Assembly (NCBI GenBank): GCA_950295325.1
Contig: OX485804.1
Coordinates: 65,004,533 to 65,068,532, forward strand
Reading direction: 5' to 3'
Length of the DNA stretch: 64,000 bases
Source of the DNA: Polytrichum commune
Taxonomy: Eukaryota > Streptophyta > Polytrichopsida > Polytrichales > Polytrichaceae
A program made the translations under genes and the position numbers. Each line of letters opens with the position of its first letter. The stretch's first letter is position 1. This document shows positions 57,800-64,000 of this stretch, piece after piece. The notes beneath the pieces are model-generated. The model had not been told where the DNA came from. It saw nothing but the letters and a program-made list of their open reading frames with translations, and ran no database searches.

Positions 57800-60700
57800 C
57801 TATAGTTATTGTTCTCATACAACTCATTGGACCATTTGTAGCATTTTCAACTTCAACTCACAGTCGGCTGTTTGATAGCATTGTCATACATGTGCTTAAC
57901 CCTATGTAGACTTGTATTGTGATAACTAGGTTTGACTGTTACATATGGAAATCAATGATTTGAATAAAGTAATTTATATTGATACATTGAATTTGTAAAT
58001 CAAATTCTTATGCGAAGTACTTATGATTATGGTGAATCTATCAAGGTGTAAATGAATATGATTGAAGAAGTGAAGGTTTTAAGCATTTCAAGTCAATTTT
58101 GGAACATTATTAGGTTTAATTATGAATGTCTTACATGCCAAAACCTACCCAAAAAGAAATGTTCTCAAATAATGAGTGATCACCCATAAGCTTTGACATA
58201 TTTAATATGTATTTTGCATTCAACCAATGAGAAATGGTCATTGAGGGGAGAGGGGCGATCAACACATTAGTGATTATAAAGGAACAATCATTCATAGAGG
58301 TTTTGGTCATAATTTACACAAAAGAAGTCACACATTAACACACACATAGTATACACAACATTTGCATCCTCATTCACCCTTCAAAACAAGTTTAAAACAT
58401 GATGGGTATAGTAAATTATCTTACATATAAATCAATAAGTTTGTTTTCAACAAGAAATTATATTCAATTCAAAATGCTATGTAGGGGGAGGTGCATATTT
58501 GGTCATTAAGGGTAAGGGGGGGGGGGGGGGGAGTGTGGTCACCCTGGGTTGGTGTTGTATGGGCGTCCCTTGGGTGTCATGGACAAGTGCTTAGAATGTA
58601 CATGGATCGAGTTCCTAAGGTTTGTGCAGAAAAACATGTTGTTTTGAAGTATTATATGATACCCACCCTCATCAACTCAAGAAGAGGGTTTTAACATACA
58701 TGAAATGTTGGGAATATTATGATGAATCGGAGCAATTCCGTGAAGGCATTGACAATATTTAGTGTTGGAATTATCCAAGTAGGGCATGTGTGGTCTACAT
58801 TGTTGCTAATTTTTCGCACATAGGAACTAAATATTGTAGTACCTTTACCACTTCAACACTAATTAAAATATTTTTAGGAAACCCATAGTGTATGGATATT
58901 GTATTTTAAATATCTTAAAAATTAATATGGGTTTTTTTCCTTTATACTTGGGAATGATGTATCTACAAATAGATGATATGTTAAGCAATTGCCTATAGAT
59001 AGAAAAATGATAAAGGTACTTCAGTAGCTTTAAATAAAAATGTTAAATAGAGTATTCAGATTAAGTGGTCCACGTGATGAGGGAATACATCAAACACAAA
59101 CGAAAGAAAATTGAAGCACTGAATGTATTAAAAAGAAATAGGTGTCGATGAATATAGGAAATTCACAATCAATGACATTTGTCACACTTGTGTTTAGAAC
59201 AAGTGGGGAGTTTTATTGTGCATACATGTTGGCTAAACATCATGACAGGGTACATTTCAGACTTTCGAAATTGTAGCATAACAAGTCAGGGATATAAATG
59301 TTCCACGTGACCATGTGTTTGTTTTCAAAACCTTCTTATTGATTTAGAGATTTTGATTTAATTGTTCATGGAATCACTTGGAAATTGAAAGAACAAAACC
59401 ACGAGGTTGTTTCATATGGGATCATGCTCCAAAACTATTTGATGAACTTGTTTGTACATCAATTAACATCGATTATGCTCTACCAAGGTTTATACATATT
59501 ATTTATTTGGCTAAAGGTAGGAGCTAATTATGAATGTTAGATAATGAGATTGTGATTGAAGCTTGAGTGCATTTGTTCTTATGAAAGTTTATCTTGTATA
59601 TCTCTTGAGTGTTCACATTTTAAGATATATTTCACACAAATTTATCACTTCATGATCATATTATATTTGCAACTTTCCACTAATTTATTGTTTTGAGAGG
59701 TATTTATGCACACACTTTAGCCATATGGATATGATACTTTGATAGCCTTGCAACATCTCTTTGATACACAATACCGTTTACAAAGAGGACGTGAAAAAAT
59801 AGTCATATCTAAAAATGATGCAAGGATATATACACGGTTTGTGTTTGACTCCAGGTTAGTCATTAGAACCCAAATTTTATTGTATGTAGTTCTACACGGA
59901 TGTATGCTATGATTGAAACAATGCAAATGATGAATATTTCAGACTTTGGACAATTACCAAAATACCTATAGTAAACTATATTTTTTCAATACATTTTTAG
60001 GGAACTATAGTTAACTAGAGACATTCTAAGTATTGATATATATTGGAAGTAGTTTGCCTCTTGTTTTGTTTTGGTTAAGGATCTTTAATATGCTTAGGTC
60101 ATTGAGGATCATCAAGAAACACCTTTACACGATCACTCACGTTCTTGGGCTCCAAAACAACCTCCATGTATACCACCAACATAAATAACACACTAGTGAC
60201 ACTACAACATTACAACATTACAACACTACAACATAATTTTGTAAATAGGTTGCGTTCAACTTTAGTTAACTAGATATAACTATAATTAACTATTTTTTTG
60301 GCAAACCAAATTTAAACCAACTATAGTTAACTACATTTTTTGGCACGTCAAATTGTGAACAACTATAACTACAAAAGGCAACTAGTTTACTAATAGTTGA
60401 ATTAGTTGGTTAGTATGTTTTGAAATAATGCAAATGATGGATATTTTAGATTCATATTTGTTATCGAGAAGAAGTCTATGGGAGGTGAAATGAGCTTCTG
60501 GCCTCTCGTGAGGCCACGTCGTTCTTTCACAACGCTTTGCTACCTGGGAGACTTCGTCTATGTTGTTCCAAATCTACCAATCCTAGTATCTTCGAATTCC
60601 TCTCATTTTTTGTCTTTCCCGTTTGTTTTTTGTGTTTTCCCTCTTCTTTTTTGTTGTTGCAACTGCTGCGGATTCCTTGTTACGGCCACTAAGGTAGACA

Positions 60701-61150
60701 CCAACTCGCATTTGAATCCTTTTTCTTTTAGCGACCGTCAAAATGAGGTAAGTCTCCGAGCTTGCTATTGGTTTTTTTACCCGTCTTTGGACCCTTATTT
60801 GTGTTAACCAACAACAAACATGTTCAATTTTTAGTTCGGTGATCCGCTTCCAGTTTCATTATCTCTATGCGAGCCACTTTTATATGTTGAGTTTCCACTC
60901 CTCCCGCACTTGTGTCAGGATCGCTCTTTTGGCTACAAGTATAGTCGCCTATGTGGTGAGATTGTTTGGCCTACGTGCATTCGTCCATTGTCTTTGACAT
61001 GAATTATGCAATACAATGAGTATTAGGAGTTACACGCAATTTAATGATGAAACATAAATGCGGAATTATAGACATGATAAAGAAGGTGTACTTGCATGTT
61101 ATAGTGTAGACGTTCAAGGTTCGCGCTTCCTGTTTTTTGGATGGGAAGTT
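57800..61150. other. AT-rich region without a recognised gene
   Basis: The block at 57,810-57,960 weakly resembles the upstream part of the A/B/C gene family (CAGTCGGCTGTTTGAT...). A G-run lies at about 58,518-58,531. The longest ORF is 109 aa at 60,478-60,807 (+), Phe/Cys/Leu-rich in its middle and unrecognised. Repeated AGTTAACTA-type blocks occur at 60,255-60,380. Confidence 0.45.
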
Positions 61151-61189
61151 ACTGCATGATCAAGAACATGCCCATCATTGGATACTGGA

Positions 61190-61905
61190 GTAAGGATTTG
61201 CAGTTGGAGAAATAGGGGCCAGTGGATCAATTTGCATCTGGATATCTTCGGCTTTCATTGTGAGGAATATGGATTCCGTACGGTCGAAGGACAGATCGGA
61301 CCATGTTGTGAGGTCAGTGATTCCAGATTCATGGTAAAAACGGAACATTTGATGTAGCGCCAAATCTCCAGAGACGACGGTCTTAAGCAATGTCTTGGCT
61401 CTCTAAGTTGTAAGCGTGACTTCGATGTTTGCGTACTGAACATGAAATGCAGAATATCGGAAGGATTTTGAGAAGATCCATGGTGGCTTGCCATATCCAA
61501 ATATACACCTTATATCACGTATACATTCATTGTTTCGAACACTCATTGCATTATGCATTATCATTTTTTCAATTATTAAACAATTTTGTTTCCTTACATA
61601 TACATATCATTACCATTGCAATTTCTTAAATGCACCTCCTCTTCAAGTTATTTGAAGGTGCTTCTAGACGTGTTTCATGTCCAATACGCAAACATCAAAG
61701 CCACGCTCCCAACTTAGAGAGTAAAGACATTGCTTAAAACCGTCGTCTTTAGAAATTTAGCGCCACATAAAATGTTCCGCTTTTACAATGAATTTGGAAT
61801 TACCAACACCACAACATGGTTCATTCTGTCCTACGATCGTGCATATTCTATATTGCACGCAATGAAGGAGGAAAACATCCAGACGCAAATCGATCTACTG
61901 GTCTT
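61190..61905. repeat. Inverted pair of a gene fragment of unknown origin
   Basis: The minus-strand arm (61,190-61,450) and plus-strand arm (61,668-61,905) encode matching peptides: KTVVSGDLALHQMFRFYHES with GITDLTTWSDLSFDRTESI on one, KTVVFRNLAPHKMFRFYNEF with GITNTTTWFILSYDRAYSI on the other. Both are preceded by QYANI-type sequence. The spacer is about 220 bp. The coding-like similarity shows a real protein source, which I do not recognise. A transcript across it would form a long hairpin. Confidence 0.65.
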
Positions 61906-61969
61906 TAAATGGATATTTTTAGCTCTGTATTTACTTTTTGTAAGATATGTAATTCGTAATTAGTGTGAG

Positions 61970-63600
61970 ATGATTAATGAATCCAAATCATGCATGTATC
62001 CAATTTTCACATAATTATTGGAGCTCATATGATGATTTTAATTATTTTCAAAGTGAAGATTCTCGAGCTCATGAAATGGCCATGCAGGCCAGTTCTCCCA
62101 ATTATGTTGATTATTGAGCTTAGAAAGATTAATAAATTTTGAACATGTAATCCAATCTCTTTAAATACATGATGTCCTCTTGGTGTTTGTGCTGAGATCC
62201 ACACCCAACCTACACACCACTCAAATATAGGTGTTCATTTAAGATGAGTAATTGAATAAGACATGCTTACCTCAGGTGTTAAGAACCTTGTAGGTTTGGA
62301 CTTAAATGATTTGATTTCAGAATTTGTTTTGGAAATTAAATATAAAATATTCATATTTATAAATTTTTACATGATTTGCAGAAGCCAAGTAAACTGACAT
62401 ATTGTGCCCAACTGTGACGATGTTGGGAGCATGAATTTTTACAACATAATAGTAATCCATCACTGTTTCGTGTAGTTTTCTATGCTTATAGATGGGATTA
62501 CTTCCAGAACGGTTTACTCAAGGTGCATGAGCTCAATTTGTTGAATAATAGAAGTGTGATCAAAAGGCTACAATATAATTTAAGTACCTGCATGCATATT
62601 GAGTTTTGCAGATGAGAGTTATCTTTTAATTTAATGGGATTTTTTTTCAAGAGTTGGCCCCAATGTATATGTTTGACAAAGTTTTTGCAAGTTTTTCTCT
62701 TTTGACACGCAAAAACTTGCACAAAAAAAAATGCATGTCAATTGACACGTACTGTGACTTGTGAAGAAAAAAACCACACGTCAATTGACACACTAGAAAT
62801 TGAAATGACACGTATTATTTGAGTACTATAAAGTGCAGCTCAAGTATCCGGAAAACATAACCCATAACAGTAGGAGAACTTCCTACACTCACTCACATAC
62901 TTAAGTTCAACTTTGCTCTTGCAATTTACTTTGTAACCAGGAGCTAAGACGGTGATCGGAGAGTGAGACTAACTAGGAACATGGCGAGGCAAATGTTTGT
63001 ATCACCGTGGTGCTTGCACATCCTCCACTCCATATGAGTTTTTTCTTGCTTCCAACCAATGTGAGTTTTTCTTGCTTTCAACCAAAGTTGTTTTGAGCAA
63101 TTCCCTTTGAATCGCAAAGCTCCATTGTTGAAAGCATTTGAATCCCTTTGAGCTTTCTTGGAGCTGGAGAGGCTTCTTATTGCAAAAATGACGCAGAAGT
63201 GGCACGAAGATCAGCGCCTGCTTTCGGTTAGGATTGATTGTAGCGCACTTTGTTCCATAGTAAATTATCATGTTGGGATAATTAACCTGTAATTATGAAG
63301 TTGTGATTGTGTGGTTGCTTTCCACTTCCCCTGCCTCTCTGGAAAAACCTAGAACCAATTAAATCCCAACGATAATCAATATTCCTTCTTGTAACAACCT
63401 TTTGTTGGCCAACGCACTAGAAGTGTTTCTATATTTCACAATACCAGTTCAAAGACCTAGATCAGACCTCACCAATTGAACAACTTTTTATTCTTTTTCT
63501 TTACCACTATAGGATATAATATGCTTCAAGAGGATATTGGTTGATATTGATTGTTCAGCAAATATGTAGATAGATAAATAGATACATTCAACTAGAATCA
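61970..63600. other. No recognised gene
   Basis: AT-rich sequence with ORFs below 90 aa. ACACGTCAATTGACA-like motifs recur at 62,730-62,810 and again at the window's last bases, a small dispersed repeat. Some of this may be introns or 3' sequence of the gene that contributes the SAC exon. Confidence 0.4.
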
Positions 63601-63619
63601 AGCAAAGGGAGGAGCATAC

Positions 63620-63679
63620 GTAATTGTGAGCCTCAGAGCCTCCGTACTGAAGTGCAAGAGAGTCACCCATGTTGATCAC
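63620..63679 (-). CDS. Exon of a SAC-domain phosphoinositide phosphatase (partial)
   Basis: A 60-bp minus-strand exon with acceptor-type AAAG before it and donor GTATGC after it encodes MGDSLALQYGGSEAHNY preceded by VIN. This matches the conserved MGD.LALQYGGS.AH segment that follows the CX5R(T/S) catalytic motif in SAC-domain lipid phosphatases (family knowledge), which dephosphorylate inositol lipids on endomembranes. The catalytic exon would lie upstream, beyond 64,000. Neighbouring exons were not found inside the window, so this may be one exon of a long gene or an isolated relic. Confidence 0.55.
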
Positions 63680-64000
63680 CTTTGAGAGTTTTTGTCCATT
63701 GCTTTTGGCGGAGAGATAGCAGAGTCTGGCTGTAGATTCATAAGCAAAAAGTGGAGAAAGACACCTAAATTCAAGGCTCTTGACTTCTTTTCTGTATGTC
63801 GTGCATTTCTCTCTAATCGCATTGCATAAGTGGAGAAACATGCAAGACCGAAAAAACTATCCTTCGATTGATAGTTTTTTTTTTGTTACAAATCAAGTTT
63901 GTTTTTCATTATTCAAAATATTAGTTTTCTAAAATATTGTGTAAGCCAAAAATTGAGGTGACATTTTGGAATAAAATGTAGATGTCAATTGACATTCATT

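Noticed and set aside
60478-60807. 109-aa ORF with a hydrophobic middle as a membrane protein
   Set aside because: The Phe/Cys-rich part comes from a T-rich tract (TTTTTTGTGTTTTCC and similar), and I see no family resemblance or supporting signals.

Overview
This is a plant nuclear window. The evidence is an intron-rich ribosomal protein L11 gene of land-plant type, a U2 snRNA gene with a plant-style USE/TATA promoter, a chloroplast psbD fragment lodged in nuclear DNA, and an LTR retroelement primed by initiator Met-tRNA. Nothing seen fixes the species. A non-seed plant is possible but not shown. Intact genes are rare and the DNA is mostly layered mobile-element debris and segmental duplications.

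Clear genes: RPL11 (uL5) on the minus strand at 51,378-52,986 has five coding exons that rebuild exactly to 181 residues. U2 snRNA is at 13,352-13,547 (+), with a decayed paralogue at 38,443-38,632. One exon of a SAC-domain phosphoinositide phosphatase lies on the minus strand near the right edge (63,620-63,679). The main unknown is a three-copy gene family (A 4,335-7,712; B 24,540-26,450; C 36,200-38,090). It encodes small basic proteins with a Lys/Arg-rich NLS-like N-terminus. B and C have intact ORFs (142 and 113 aa). A is cut to 51 aa by an inserted inverted-repeat element.

Mobile elements, left to right: foldback element FB1 (3,067-4,262); a hAT-type element with 8-bp duplications (5,593-6,261); a half foldback breaking gene A (6,673-7,140); decayed LINE pieces on the minus strand (7,731-8,590 and 9,430-10,960) split by a TTAA-flanked piggyBac-like MITE (8,597-9,421); two TTA-flanked Harbinger-like MITEs (11,099-11,611; 12,037-13,169); a second hAT-type copy (17,599-18,593) whose unoccupied site survives in a duplicate at 27,747; the psbD fragment (19,270-19,798); nested foldbacks (20,288-21,240); FB3 (21,573-22,755); a large GC-tipped foldback (22,849-24,394); a hAT transposase pseudogene (30,690-32,240); a third LINE piece (32,436-33,090); and an ATAGAT-type microsatellite (35,744-35,977).

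The region 39,650-50,107 repeats the LINE-containing segment at 9,465-11,711 but carries two later insertions: a DNA element (40,604-42,689) and a complete but frameshifted Ty3/gypsy chromovirus (42,926-48,259). A 5'-truncated SINE has jumped into the latter. A full-length tRNA-derived SINE of the same family is at 54,850-55,218. The window therefore preserves an unusually readable order of events: duplication, then insertions, then insertions within insertions. Right of 57,800 the DNA is mainly AT-rich and unrecognised, apart from an inverted gene-fragment pair at 61,190-61,905 and the SAC exon.
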